Shown in pieces: positions 26,652 through 35,517 of a stretch of 64,000 nt of DNA; position 1 is the stretch's first letter, and each line of letters opens with the position of its first letter. A program made the translations under genes and the position numbers. The DNA lies in the NCBI RefSeq assembly GCF_000209655.1, contig NC_015458.1:2666001-2730000 (forward strand), written 5' to 3'. Source of the DNA: Pusillimonas sp. T7-7 (GTDB taxonomy: Bacteria; Pseudomonadota; Gammaproteobacteria; Burkholderiales; Burkholderiaceae_B). Below the pieces are notes generated by a model. That model did no database searches and was not told where the DNA came from. It worked only from the letters and a program-made list of their open reading frames with translations.

Positions 26652-27344
26652 ATGACGCTGAAAGCTGCACTTTTTGACCTGGATGGCACCCTGCTGGATA
26701 CCATCCCCGACCTGGCCCAGGCTGCCAACGCCATGCGACAAGACCTGGGTCTGGCCACGCTGGCCCAGGCCATCATAGCGACTTACGTAGGCAAGGGTAC
26801 TGAAAACCTGGTCATGCGCACCCTGGCCAACAATCCGGCAGGCACGGCGCCCAGCCAGGACGACGTCCGGCAAGGCCTGGCCCTGTTCAATCGTCATTAC
26901 CATGCATGCAACGGTAATGAGGCCGTCTTGTACCCTGACGTCCTGGAAGGGCTGCAGGCCTTTAAAGAGGCGGGCTGCAAGCTCGCTATTGTTACCAACA
27001 AACCCACCGCGTTCACCGTTCCCCTGCTTGAGTGTGCCGGCATCGCGAAGTTTTTCGACTGCGTCGTGTGCGGCGACACTTGCGAGCAAAAAAAGCCTCA
27101 CCCCATGCCCTTTCTGCATGCCTGCTCCTTGCTGGACATACAGCCGGATCAGGCCCTGGCCATAGGGGATTCGGTCAACGATGCGCTAGCTGCCCGCGCC
27201 GCCGGCATACCGGTGCTGGCCGTCCCTTACGGCTACAACGAAGGCATGGACGTGCGCGATCTTCCTGTCAATGATATAGTTACGTCGATTGCCGAGGCGG
27301 CCCGCTGGGCGGCCAACCGTAAAACCGAATACCAAGAATCATGA
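26652..27344 (+). CDS. gph: phosphoglycolate phosphatase (HAD family)
   Basis: 230 residues from the ATG at 26652; a GTG 33 bases earlier is possible, and neither has a strong Shine-Dalgarno. HAD motif I is FDLDGTLLDT with the nucleophile Asp, motif II is IVTNKP, motif III the KKPHP lysine, and motif IV AIGDSVNDALAARAAG. The alpha-helical cap lies between motifs I and II. Removes 2-phosphoglycolate. The rpe-gph pair followed by trpE is a common order in proteobacteria. The TGA overlaps the ATG of the trp leader peptide. Confidence 0.93.
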   Translation: MTLKAALFDLDGTLLDTIPDLAQAANAMRQDLGLATLAQAIIATYVGKGTENLVMRTLANNPAGTAPSQDDVRQGLALFNRHYHACNGNEAVLYPDVLEGLQAFKEAGCKLAIVTNKPTAFTVPLLECAGIAKFFDCVVCGDTCEQKKPHPMPFLHACSLLDIQPDQALAIGDSVNDALAARAAGIPVLAVPYGYNEGMDVRDLPVNDIVTSIAEAARWAANRKTEYQES

Positions 27345-27412
27345 CTGCTACCCCTTATTACACCGCATCCCCCCGCGCCTACTGGCGCTGGTGGCGTTTG
27401 TGTTCTGGGTAG
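27341..27412 (+). CDS. trpL: trp operon leader peptide
   Basis: 23 codons, MTATPYYTASPRAYWRWWRL then CSG and TAG. Three Trp codons at positions 15, 17 and 18 are the hallmark of an attenuation leader. The ATG overlaps the gph stop (ATGA at 27341-27344), so ribosomes finishing gph could start it directly. Only a weak AAG stands in front. It is followed by mutually exclusive stems and a terminator before trpE. Confidence 0.9.
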   Translation: MTATPYYTASPRAYWRWWRLCSG

Positions 27413-27413
27413 C

Positions 27414-27509
27414 GGTAATCCTCTCCCGGCATTTAAAACCTTGTTGTTTTAGTGCCGTCAGCATTACCAGAAAAGCAGCCCGGAACCCATAAATTGGCCG
27501 GGCTTTTTT
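27414..27509 (+). promoter_or_regulatory. trp attenuator
   Basis: GGTAAT (27414-27419), just after the leader stop, can pair with ATTACC (27463-27468). The terminator stem AGCCCGG (27477-27483) with CCGGGCT (27498-27504) is followed by six T residues to 27509. CCCGG at 27425-27429 can also pair with the CCGGG arm. Stalling at the Trp codons should favour the antiterminator. The layout agrees with known Trp-leader attenuators; the alternative pairings were drawn by eye. Confidence 0.85.
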
Positions 27510-27551
27510 GATTCCTGTCCCGGCCTGTATGCAAACCACACAGAGACCTTT

Positions 27552-29072
27552 ATGACAGAAATCGAATTCAACGCACTGGCAGCACAAGGCTACAACCGCA
27601 TACCTCTTATTGCGGAAACCTATGCCGATCTGGACACGCCCCTGGCGATCTATCTGAAACTGGCACATAGCGGTCCCGAAGGCGGCCGCAACAGCTGCCT
27701 GCTGGAATCGGTGGTGGGCGGCGAGCGCTTCGGGCGCTACTCCTTCATTGGCCTGCCCGCCAAGACAGTCATACGAGCCATCGGCTCCACCACCGAAATC
27801 GTGCACCAAGGGCAAGTCGTGGAAAGCCATGAAGGCGACCCCTTGAGCTTCATCGAAGCCTACCAGGCACGCTTCAAGGTAGCCCTACGGCCGGGCATGC
27901 CCCGCTTTGCAGGCGGCCTGGCAGGCTATTTTGGCTACGACACCGTGCGGCATATCGAGCCCCGCCTGGGGCCTGCCGTCAAGCCGTTTCCAGCCGGGCA
28001 AGACGAAGGCACCCCGGACATCATGCTGTTGCAAGTCGACGAACTGGTCATTGTGGACAACCTGGCGGGACGTACCTATCTGATGGTGTATGCCGACCCC
28101 GGCAAACCGGAAGCCTACGTCCTGGCCAAGCGCCGGCTAAAGGAGCTGCGCGAGAAGCTGCGTACCCCCGTGGTCATCCCCTACGCCTACGCCAGCATGC
28201 AGACAACCGCCCGACGCGATTTCGATAAAAAAGACTACATTGATGCCGTGCTCAAGGCCAAGGAATACATTGCCGCCGGCGACTTGATGCAGGTGCAGGT
28301 CGGGCAGGTCATTGCCAAGCCCTTCCGCGACTCACCCCTTTCGCTATACCGCTCACTGCGCTCGCTCAACCCCTCGCCCTATATGTACTACTGGAATTTC
28401 GACAACTTCCAGGTTGTGGGCTCATCGCCTGAAATCCTGGTCCGCCAGGAAATCGTCACCGAGGAAGAGCGCCAGAAGAATATCATTACCATTCGTCCGC
28501 TGGCCGGCACCCGAAAACGCGGCGCCACGCCTGAAGAAGACCAGCAGCTGGCCGAAGAGCTTACCGCCGACCCCAAGGAAAGGGCCGAGCACGTCATGCT
28601 GATCGACCTGGCGCGCAACGACGTAGGCCGCGTTGCCAAGACCGGTTCGGTCAAAGTCACCGACACCATGACCATAGAGCGTTATTCGCATGTGATGCAC
28701 CTTGTATCAAACGTGGCCGGCGAACTGAACGATGGCATGAGCAATATGGACGTCCTGCGCGCTTCTTTCCCGGCCGGCACCTTGACGGGGGCTCCTAAGG
28801 TACGCGCCATGGAAATCATCGACGAGCTGGAACCCGTACGCCGTGGCATCTACGGCGGTGCAGCGGGCTACCTGAGCTATGGCGGAGAAATGGACGTTGC
28901 CATTGCCATACGCACCGGCATCATCAAGGACGGCATGCTGTATGTACAGGCAGCCGCCGGCATTGTGGCCGACTCCGACCCCGAAAAAGAATGGCAAGAG
29001 ACCGAAGCCAAGGCACGCGCCGTTTTGCGTGCCGCCGAACAAGTGCAGTTTGGTCTTGACGAACCCATTTAA
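27552..29072 (+). CDS. trpE: anthranilate synthase component I
   Basis: 506 residues. The N-terminal regulatory half carries LLESVVGGERFGRYSFIG, the tryptophan feedback-site motif (LLES...S). The chorismate-binding C-terminal half has IRPLAGTRKRG, DLARNDVGRV, FPAGTLTGAPK and GIYGGAAGYLSYGG. Converts chorismate plus ammonia or glutamine-derived nitrogen to anthranilate together with TrpG. Preceded by the trp attenuator. First committed step of tryptophan synthesis. Confidence 0.97.
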   Translation: MTEIEFNALAAQGYNRIPLIAETYADLDTPLAIYLKLAHSGPEGGRNSCLLESVVGGERFGRYSFIGLPAKTVIRAIGSTTEIVHQGQVVESHEGDPLSFIEAYQARFKVALRPGMPRFAGGLAGYFGYDTVRHIEPRLGPAVKPFPAGQDEGTPDIMLLQVDELVIVDNLAGRTYLMVYADPGKPEAYVLAKRRLKELREKLRTPVVIPYAYASMQTTARRDFDKKDYIDAVLKAKEYIAAGDLMQVQVGQVIAKPFRDSPLSLYRSLRSLNPSPYMYYWNFDNFQVVGSSPEILVRQEIVTEEERQKNIITIRPLAGTRKRGATPEEDQQLAEELTADPKERAEHVMLIDLARNDVGRVAKTGSVKVTDTMTIERYSHVMHLVSNVAGELNDGMSNMDVLRASFPAGTLTGAPKVRAMEIIDELEPVRRGIYGGAAGYLSYGGEMDVAIAIRTGIIKDGMLYVQAAAGIVADSDPEKEWQETEAKARAVLRAAEQVQFGLDEPI

Positions 29073-29099
29073 TACACAAAACATAGCCCGGAGAAGCAC

Positions 29100-29663
29100 A
29101 TGTTATTGATGCTTGATAATTACGATTCATTCACCTACAACCTGGTGCAATATTTTGGCGAGCTTGGCGAGGAAGTGCGTGTACTGCGCAACGACCAGAC
29201 CACGGTGGCCGATATCGCCGCCATGAACCCAGCGCGCATTTGTGTGTCACCCGGGCCATGTTCGCCTGCAGAAGCCGGCATATCCATAGCACTGATCCAG
29301 CACTTTGCCGGCAAGCTGCCCATTCTTGGCGTGTGCCTGGGGCACCAGGCCATAGGCGCGGCCTTTGGCGGCGACATTGTGCGGGCCAAGCAGATCATGC
29401 ACGGCAAGGTGTCCAGCATTACCCATACCGGCACCGACGTCTTTGCAGGCTTGCCCTCCCCCTACGACGTCACCCGCTACCATTCCTTGGCCATCAAGCG
29501 TGAAAGCCTGCCTGACTGCCTGGACATCACCGCCCAGACCGACGACGGCGAAATCATGGGTGTACGTCACAAGACCATGCCCATCTACGGCGTACAGTTT
29601 CACCCGGAGTCCGTACTCAGTGAACACGGCCACGCTTTACTGAAAAACTTTCTGGCGATCTAA
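29100..29663 (+). CDS. trpG: anthranilate synthase component II, glutamine amidotransferase
   Basis: 187 residues. Class I amidotransferase with nucleophile in [12 protein letters not shown] and the His/Glu pair in [13 protein letters not shown]. The start [15 protein letters not shown] is typical, with GGAG upstream. Single-domain TrpG, not fused to TrpD, as usual in betaproteobacteria. 27 bases after trpE. Confidence 0.97.
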   Translation: MLLMLDNYDSFTYNLVQYFGELGEEVRVLRNDQTTVADIAAMNPARICVSPGPCSPAEAGISIALIQHFAGKLPILGVCLGHQAIGAAFGGDIVRAKQIMHGKVSSITHTGTDVFAGLPSPYDVTRYHSLAIKRESLPDCLDITAQTDDGEIMGVRHKTMPIYGVQFHPESVLSEHGHALLKNFLAI

Positions 29664-29689
29664 TGGATACAAAGAACAAGGAAACTCCC

Positions 29690-30721
29690 ATGACCATCAC
29701 TCCTACCGAAGCGCTGTCCCGGTGTATCGAACACCGGGAAATTTTCCATGATGAAATGCTGCATTTGATGCGCATGCTGATGCGTGGCGAAATGACGCCG
29801 ACCATCGCCAGCGCGCTCCTCATGGGCCTGCGGGTCAAGAAGGAAACAGTCGGCGAAATTACCGCCGCAGCCCAGGTCATGCGCGAATTCGCCCTGCCGG
29901 TCAATGTATCCAACACGCAAGACCTGCTCGATATGTGCGGCACAGGCGGCGATGGCTCCAATACCTTCAATATTTCCACGGCAGCCATGTTCGTGGCGGC
30001 TTCCCAAGGCGTAAAAATTGCCAAGCACGGTGGCCGCAGCGCCTCTTCCTCATCGGGCAGCGCCGACGTTCTCGAGGAACTGGGCGCCAACATCATGCTC
30101 AGCCCCGAACAAGTGGCTGAAAGCCTTGAGCGCACCGGCGTCGGCTTCATGTTCGCCCCCTCCCACCATAGCGCCATGAAGAACGTGGGCGCCGTGCGCA
30201 AAGAACTTGCCGTACGCACTATTTTCAATATACTGGGCCCGCTCACCAACCCAGCCAATGCCGCCAATCAGCTCATGGGCGTCTTCCACCCAGACTTGGT
30301 CGGCATACAGGTACGCGTACTCGAACGCCTGGGCTCCAACCACGTTCTGATCGTGCACGGCAAAGACGGCATGGACGAGGCCTCGCTGGGCGCGGCTACG
30401 CTGGTCGGCGAGCTGAAAGACGGCAAAGTTCGCGAATACGAAATTCACCCGGAAGATTTTGGCATGACCATGGTGTCCAACCGCTCCATCAAAGTGAGCA
30501 ACCGTGCTGAATCGGCGGCCATGCTTCTTGGCGCCCTCGATAACGTCGAGGGTCCAGCTCGTGATATCGTTGGTTTTAACGCAGGCTTGGCCATCTATGC
30601 CGGCAACAAGGCCGACTCTATCGAACAAGGCCTGAAAATGGCATTCGAGGCGCTGGCCAGTGGCGCCGCCCGCGCCAAGCTGGACGAATTCTGCACGTAT
30701 ACACGGACGCTGAAGAAATGA
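29690..30721 (+). CDS. trpD: anthranilate phosphoribosyltransferase
   Basis: 343 residues from the ATG at 29690, which has AAGGA about 8 bases upstream. An earlier in-frame ATG at 29663 overlaps the trpG stop by one base and would add nine residues. Motifs: [20 protein letters not shown] for PRPP binding and [20 protein letters not shown]. Transfers phosphoribose to anthranilate. Overlaps trpC by ATGA. Confidence 0.96.
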   Translation: MTITPTEALSRCIEHREIFHDEMLHLMRMLMRGEMTPTIASALLMGLRVKKETVGEITAAAQVMREFALPVNVSNTQDLLDMCGTGGDGSNTFNISTAAMFVAASQGVKIAKHGGRSASSSSGSADVLEELGANIMLSPEQVAESLERTGVGFMFAPSHHSAMKNVGAVRKELAVRTIFNILGPLTNPANAANQLMGVFHPDLVGIQVRVLERLGSNHVLIVHGKDGMDEASLGAATLVGELKDGKVREYEIHPEDFGMTMVSNRSIKVSNRAESAAMLLGALDNVEGPARDIVGFNAGLAIYAGNKADSIEQGLKMAFEALASGAARAKLDEFCTYTRTLKK

Positions 30722-31512
30722 ACGATATTCTTGCCAAAATTCTTGAAACCAAAAAAAGCGAAGTCGCTACTGCACGCCAGATGCGCAGTGAGTCCGACGT
30801 CCTGCGCGAAGCCAAAAGCCGTAAAGATTTGCGCGGCTTCGCGCGAGCCATCGAAGAAAAAATTGCGCAGGGCAAGCCCGGCGTCATTGCCGAAGTCAAA
30901 AAGGCATCGCCGTCCAAAGGCGTCATCCGCGAAAATTTCAACGCGGTCGACATTGCCACTTCTTATGCCGCGCATGGCGCTGCCTGCCTGTCAGTGCTGA
31001 CCGACGTCACGTTTTTCCAAGGCTCCTACGACTATCTGCGTCAGGCGCGGGCAGCATGCACATTGCCGGTCTTGCGCAAAGACTTCATCATCGACCCCTA
31101 TCAAATCGTGCATGCCCGTGCGCTGGGAGCCGACTGCATCCTGCTGATCGTGGCGGCACTCAGCCCGCAGCAGCTGCGCGAGTTCGAAAGCCTGGCCAAA
31201 GAGCTGGGTATGGACGTCCTGGTCGAAGTCCATGATCGCAGCGAGCTCGACATTGCCCTGGAACTGGATACCACCCTGCTCGGCATCAACAACCGCAATC
31301 TGCGCACATTTGAAACCTCGCTGCAAAACACCATAAACCTGTTGCCAGCCGTACCCGAGAACAAGCGCGTGATCACTGAAAGCGGCATCCTGACCCCCGA
31401 CGACGTCGCCTTGATGCGTGAACATCAGGTTCACGCCTTTCTGGTGGGCGAAGCATTCATGAAAGCCCCAGAGCCTGGCGTCGCCTTGCAAGAACTGTTC
31501 TTTAGCCACTAA
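30718..31512 (+). CDS. trpC: indole-3-glycerol phosphate synthase
   Basis: 264 residues, monofunctional (no TrpF fused). TIM-barrel motifs with catalytic residues: [51 protein letters not shown] and [11 protein letters not shown]. Closes the indole ring. The ATG overlaps the trpD stop. The operon therefore ends its tryptophan part here; trpF, trpB and trpA are not in this window. Confidence 0.97.
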   Translation: MNDILAKILETKKSEVATARQMRSESDVLREAKSRKDLRGFARAIEEKIAQGKPGVIAEVKKASPSKGVIRENFNAVDIATSYAAHGAACLSVLTDVTFFQGSYDYLRQARAACTLPVLRKDFIIDPYQIVHARALGADCILLIVAALSPQQLREFESLAKELGMDVLVEVHDRSELDIALELDTTLLGINNRNLRTFETSLQNTINLLPAVPENKRVITESGILTPDDVALMREHQVHAFLVGEAFMKAPEPGVALQELFFSH

Positions 31513-31519
31513 GGCCACC

Positions 31520-32998
31520 ATGTTCGCCCTCGCCGAATCCGACCCGCAACTTTCCAAGGACGAGGCCGGCCCAATCGAGGGCAGGCTGCGCACCGCACTG
31601 CTCAAGGCCCAGTACTCACGGCTCAAGCAACAGGATTGCGCCCTGCTGATCGTGATCGCGGGCATCGATGGCGCCGGCAAGGGCGCCACCGTGGGCATGC
31701 TGAACGAATGGATGGACGCCCGGCATGTCCGCACTCTGGCCTTCAGTCGGCCATCGGCAGCCGAACAGGGACGCCCCTGGCTCTGGCGTTACTGGCAGAA
31801 CCTGCCCGCCAAAGGCAAGACCGGCATCGTATTTGGATCATGGTACCGGCCACTGTTGCAAGAGGCCGCCCGTAAAAAACCTCGCCAGAAGCGGATACTG
31901 GCGCTGTCTAGGGCCATACGCGAGTTCGAAAACACACTGGCCCAGAATGGGGTTCAGGTCGTCAAGCTGTGGTATCACTTGTCACAGCAAGCACAAAGCG
32001 AGCGTATTGAAAAACTGCTCTCCAACCCAGACACGATTTGGCAAGTCCGGCCTGAAGACCGGAAAGTAAAGAAGAAGTTTCCACGCCTGCGCGATGCCGG
32101 GGCGCTGGCCATATCACTCACGCACCAGGCCCACGCTCCCTGGGCCGTCATCCCTGCCGCCGATACGCAAATGCGCGAAATCAGCACAGGCCAGGTCGTA
32201 TTGGCCGCCTTGCGCAAGCGGCGCATCGAGCCAACGCAGCCGATTACACAGGCCAACGCGGCCATTATTGCCTTGCCTGCTCCATCATTGGCCGAGCTGG
32301 ACTATAGCGCCAAGCTGAACGACGACGAATACGACAAGCAGCTGCCCGATTGGCAAGCCCGCCTGGCCCGTGTCGTGCAGCATAAAAAATTTGGACACAC
32401 CCCGGTCGTGCTGGTGTTCGAAGGGCAGGACGCGGCGGGCAAAGGCGGGACCATACGGCGTATTACCCATGCACTGGATCCGCGCCAGTTCCGTGCCATT
32501 CCAATTTCATCGCCATCCCAGGAAGAGCTCGCCCATCCTTACCTGTGGCGCTTCTGGCGCGATTTGCCCGCACCCGGGCATATTTCGATATTTGATCGCT
32601 CATGGTACGGACGGGTATTGGTCGAGCGCGTAGAAAAATACGCAAGCGAAACCGAATGGCAACGGGCTTACGACGAAATCAATCAGTTTGAGTCTCAGTT
32701 GCTTGATAGCGGCGCCGTCGTCCTGAAATTCTGGCTGGCTGTCAGCAAGGAAGAGCAACTTCAACGCTTTCGCGAACGCGAGGCCTCGCCCTTCAAGTCA
32801 TTCAAGATTACGCCCGAGGACTGGCGCAACCGCAAGCAATGGGACGCCTACGTGAAGGCGACCAACGATATGTTCCAATACACCAGCACGCAGGCCTGCC
32901 CCTGGCACGTGTTGTCTGCCAACGATAAGCGCCATGCACGCGTTGCCGTGCTGCAGCACGTGGTCAAGGCGCTGGAAAACGCCCTGAACCTGGATTAA
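31520..32998 (+). CDS. pap: two-domain PPK2 enzyme, polyphosphate:AMP phosphotransferase type
   Basis: 492 residues made of two PPK2 kinase domains (about 15-230 and 255-490), the layout of class II PPK2/PAP enzymes that make ADP from AMP and polyphosphate. The second domain is complete: Walker A EGQDAAGKGG, lid-region arginines, and Walker B-like SIFDRSWYGRVLVERVE. The first keeps a Walker A (GIDGAGKG) but has IVFGSWYRPLL where FDRSWYxR is expected, so it is probably structural. Starts 7 bases after trpC, so likely read from the trp transcript. Confidence 0.9.
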   Translation: MFALAESDPQLSKDEAGPIEGRLRTALLKAQYSRLKQQDCALLIVIAGIDGAGKGATVGMLNEWMDARHVRTLAFSRPSAAEQGRPWLWRYWQNLPAKGKTGIVFGSWYRPLLQEAARKKPRQKRILALSRAIREFENTLAQNGVQVVKLWYHLSQQAQSERIEKLLSNPDTIWQVRPEDRKVKKKFPRLRDAGALAISLTHQAHAPWAVIPAADTQMREISTGQVVLAALRKRRIEPTQPITQANAAIIALPAPSLAELDYSAKLNDDEYDKQLPDWQARLARVVQHKKFGHTPVVLVFEGQDAAGKGGTIRRITHALDPRQFRAIPISSPSQEELAHPYLWRFWRDLPAPGHISIFDRSWYGRVLVERVEKYASETEWQRAYDEINQFESQLLDSGAVVLKFWLAVSKEEQLQRFREREASPFKSFKITPEDWRNRKQWDAYVKATNDMFQYTSTQACPWHVLSANDKRHARVAVLQHVVKALENALNLD

Positions 32999-33019
32999 AG
33001 CCTGTTGACACAACTGACC

Positions 33020-33499
33020 ATGACGCAACTGTCCGACACCTGCCCTTTATGCCGCGAGGCCGGCGGCGCCATCGTATGGAAAAACCAGCAGATGCGGGTC
33101 ATTGCTGTGGACGAGCCCGCGCATCCCGGCTTTACCCGCGTCATCTGGCAAGAGCACATTGCTGAAATGACACAACTGCCGCCCCAGGCGCGCAACGACT
33201 TCATGGAAGCCGTCTGGTTGGTTGAACAGGTTCAGCGCCAAATACTGAAGCCCCACAAAATCAATCTGGCCCAATTCGGCAATATGGTGCCCCACCTGCA
33301 CTGGCACATTATCCCGCGCTGGACGGACGACAGCCATTTCCCTGATGCCATCTGGGCGGCTCCGCCCGCACGCACGCCCGAACAGACCGCTGCATGGGCG
33401 CGGCGCAAGGCCGATATACACGCGCAGCTACCCCAATATTGGGCCGAGCTGCAAAAAACGTTGCAGTGCAACAACATAGGGATTACCCCTGGACCGTAA
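33020..33499 (+). CDS. HIT family hydrolase
   Basis: 159 residues from the ATG at 33020 (a TTG at 33005 extends the frame by five codons). The histidine triad is in MVPHLHWHIIPRW. An N-terminal cysteine pair (TCPLC) and the VIWQEHIAEMTQL segment are typical of the bacterial HIT subgroup near nucleotide enzymes. Predicted nucleotide hydrolase or transferase, substrate unknown. Follows pap by 21 bases and ends the plus-strand run. Confidence 0.9.
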   Translation: MTQLSDTCPLCREAGGAIVWKNQQMRVIAVDEPAHPGFTRVIWQEHIAEMTQLPPQARNDFMEAVWLVEQVQRQILKPHKINLAQFGNMVPHLHWHIIPRWTDDSHFPDAIWAAPPARTPEQTAAWARRKADIHAQLPQYWAELQKTLQCNNIGITPGP

Positions 33500-33506
33500 A
33501 TACAGT

Positions 33507-33512
33507 TATAAT
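33507..33512 (+). promoter_or_regulatory. consensus -10 box for the helicase gene
   Basis: A perfect TATAAT at 33507-33512, with only a weak -35 about 17 bases ahead. A start about 7 bases downstream would give a leader of roughly 240 bases before the helicase ATG at 33759. The leader contains no recognised RNA family and no gene. Confidence 0.5.
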
Positions 33513-33758
33513 TTGCGCACTGCATTTTTAACGCGTCGACATTTTCATACAGCACAAGCTGTCGCTAGCAGTTGACTGATTCCTCAGCACCCATGTCGAA
33601 CGCCATCGCTCCCTGACCTCCGAGCCTTTCGCCGCGTATCCATAAACGCTGCACTTTGGGTTGATTCGGTCGGCACGATGCTCCAATCAACCAGCGCTCC
33701 GGGCTCACTTCCATCGCCCCTCGCTATGTGCATGCCGTTCATTCGGCAAAGGATACTC

Positions 33759-35411
33759 ATGTCTTTCGATACTTTAGGTCTCGCGCCTTCCCTGTTGTCC
33801 GCCGTTCTGAAAGCCGGCTTTACCGAGCCCACTTCAGTTCAGGCTGCGGCCATTCCCAAGGCCCTGGCAGGCCACGACCTGATGGTTTCATCGCAAACCG
33901 GCAGCGGCAAAACCGCCGCCTTCATGCTGCCCGCCCTGAACCGTATTTCAAACATGCCCCCCAATAAGGGATCGGGCGTGCAAGTACTGGTCCTTACCCC
34001 CACCCGCGAACTGGCCATGCAAGTGGCCGAAGCCACCAAGCAATACGGCGCCCACCTCAAAGACCTGCGCACTGCCGTCGTTGTTGGCGGCATGCCCTAT
34101 GGCGCCCAACTGAAGGCCTTGTCGCGCCGCGTAGACGTACTGGTTGCCACCCCCGGCCGCCTGATCGATCACCTGCAGGCCAAGCGCGTCAACCTGTCTA
34201 CCGTCCACACCCTGGTGCTGGACGAAGCCGACCGCATGCTGGACATGGGTTTCATTGAAGACATTGAAACCATCGTCGGCCGCACGCCAAGCGACCGCCA
34301 GACACTGCTGTTCTCGGCTACCCTGGACGGCACCATTGCCCGCCTGGCGGCCAAGATGATGCGCGATCCCCTGCAAATCGAAATTTCGGGCCAGAAGCAA
34401 AAACACACCAACATTACCCAAAGCTTGCTGTATGCAGACGACAACGGCCACAAAATGCGCCTGCTGGACCATCTGCTGCGTGATAGCAATCTGGACCAGG
34501 CGATTGTCTTTACCTCGACCAAGCGTGGGGCTGATGACCTGGCCGATCGCCTGGCCGATCAAGGCTTTGCCGCAGCAGCACTGCATGGCGACATGAACCA
34601 GCGCCAGCGCACCCGCACCCTGGGTATGCTGCAAAAAGGTAAGTTGCGTATTCTGGTGGCCACCGACGTGGCAGCCCGCGGCATTGACGTGCAAGGCATC
34701 AGCCATGCCGTCAACTACGACCTGCCCATGCAGGCCGAAGACTACGTCCACCGTATCGGCCGTACTGGCCGCGCCGGACGTAGCGGACTGGCCTACACCC
34801 TGGCCACGCATTCCGAACGTCACAAGGTACGCCGCATCGAACACTTCATCGGCCAGCCTATACCCGCCGAAGTCATTGAAGGCCTGGAACCCAAGAAAAC
34901 GGCACGCCCAACCTACACCGACCGCAATGGCAGCGGCGGTAAAAAATTCGGATCGCGTGGCGGTTTTGGCGGTGGAAAGCCAGGTTTCGGTGGCGGAAAG
35001 CCCAGCTATGGTCGCAAACCCGGCGGCGATCGCGCCCCCTACGGCGACAAGCCTGCTTTTGAAGGCAAACCCCGCTTTGGCGACAAGCCTGCTTATGAAG
35101 GTCGTTCCGCAGACAGCCGCAAAAGCTTTGACGGTGAAGAACGCGGCGGCTATAAAGGCCGCAGCACCGAAGCGCGCCCGCCACGCAGCGACCGCCCAAG
35201 CCAGGGTGACCGCCCCGCTTACGCCGGCCGCCCCTCGCGTGAAGACCGCCCTGCATTTGGTGATCGTCCCGCCCGCTCGGCACGCCCCGAGTTTTCACAC
35301 AAAGGCCCCGGCAAGCCAGCCGGCCGCCCGGCTACACGCCCAGGGTTTTCCAGCGGCAAGCCGACATCAACACGCGGCAAAAGCGCAGCACGCCGCGGCG
35401 ACTTTGCCTGA
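33759..35411 (+). CDS. DEAD-box RNA helicase, RhlE-like
   Basis: 550 residues from the ATG at 33759, with AAAGGA 6 bases upstream; the frame opens 27 codons earlier without support. All helicase motifs are visible: Q motif region, SSQTGSGKTAAF (I), PTRELAMQ (Ia), VATPGRLIDHL (Ib), LDEADRML (II), FSATLDG (III), VFTSTKRGADDLA (IV), LVATDVAARGID (V) and HRIGRTGRAGRSG (VI). The C-terminal 170 residues are low complexity: GGFGGGKPG and repeated GDKPAFEGKP-type and RPSREDRPAF-type units, a basic RNA-binding tail. Own promoter, long leader and strong terminator. Confidence 0.93.
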   Translation: MSFDTLGLAPSLLSAVLKAGFTEPTSVQAAAIPKALAGHDLMVSSQTGSGKTAAFMLPALNRISNMPPNKGSGVQVLVLTPTRELAMQVAEATKQYGAHLKDLRTAVVVGGMPYGAQLKALSRRVDVLVATPGRLIDHLQAKRVNLSTVHTLVLDEADRMLDMGFIEDIETIVGRTPSDRQTLLFSATLDGTIARLAAKMMRDPLQIEISGQKQKHTNITQSLLYADDNGHKMRLLDHLLRDSNLDQAIVFTSTKRGADDLADRLADQGFAAAALHGDMNQRQRTRTLGMLQKGKLRILVATDVAARGIDVQGISHAVNYDLPMQAEDYVHRIGRTGRAGRSGLAYTLATHSERHKVRRIEHFIGQPIPAEVIEGLEPKKTARPTYTDRNGSGGKKFGSRGGFGGGKPGFGGGKPSYGRKPGGDRAPYGDKPAFEGKPRFGDKPAYEGRSADSRKSFDGEERGGYKGRSTEARPPRSDRPSQGDRPAYAGRPSREDRPAFGDRPARSARPEFSHKGPGKPAGRPATRPGFSSGKPTSTRGKSAARRGDFA

Positions 35412-35466
35412 TCACAGCCAAAGGCAGGCATAGCCCGCCAGGGCTGACCTGCAAGCACCTCATCAA

Positions 35467-35501
35467 AAGGGCTTGGCGATACTTCGCCAAGCCCTTTTTT
35501 T
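35467..35501 (+). terminator. intrinsic terminator after the helicase gene
   Basis: AAGGGCTTGGCGA (35467-35479) and TCGCCAAGCCCTT (35484-35496) form a perfect 13-base-pair stem with a 4-base loop, followed by a T run. The stem can also serve the convergent ThDP enzyme gene, since A residues precede it on this strand. Confidence 0.93.
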
Positions 35502-35517
35502 ATCTGTTCGATCGACT

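Noticed and set aside
33948..35433. 298-codon antisense and 249-codon alternate-frame ORFs in the helicase gene
   Set aside because: Shadow frames of a GC-rich conserved gene with a low-complexity tail.
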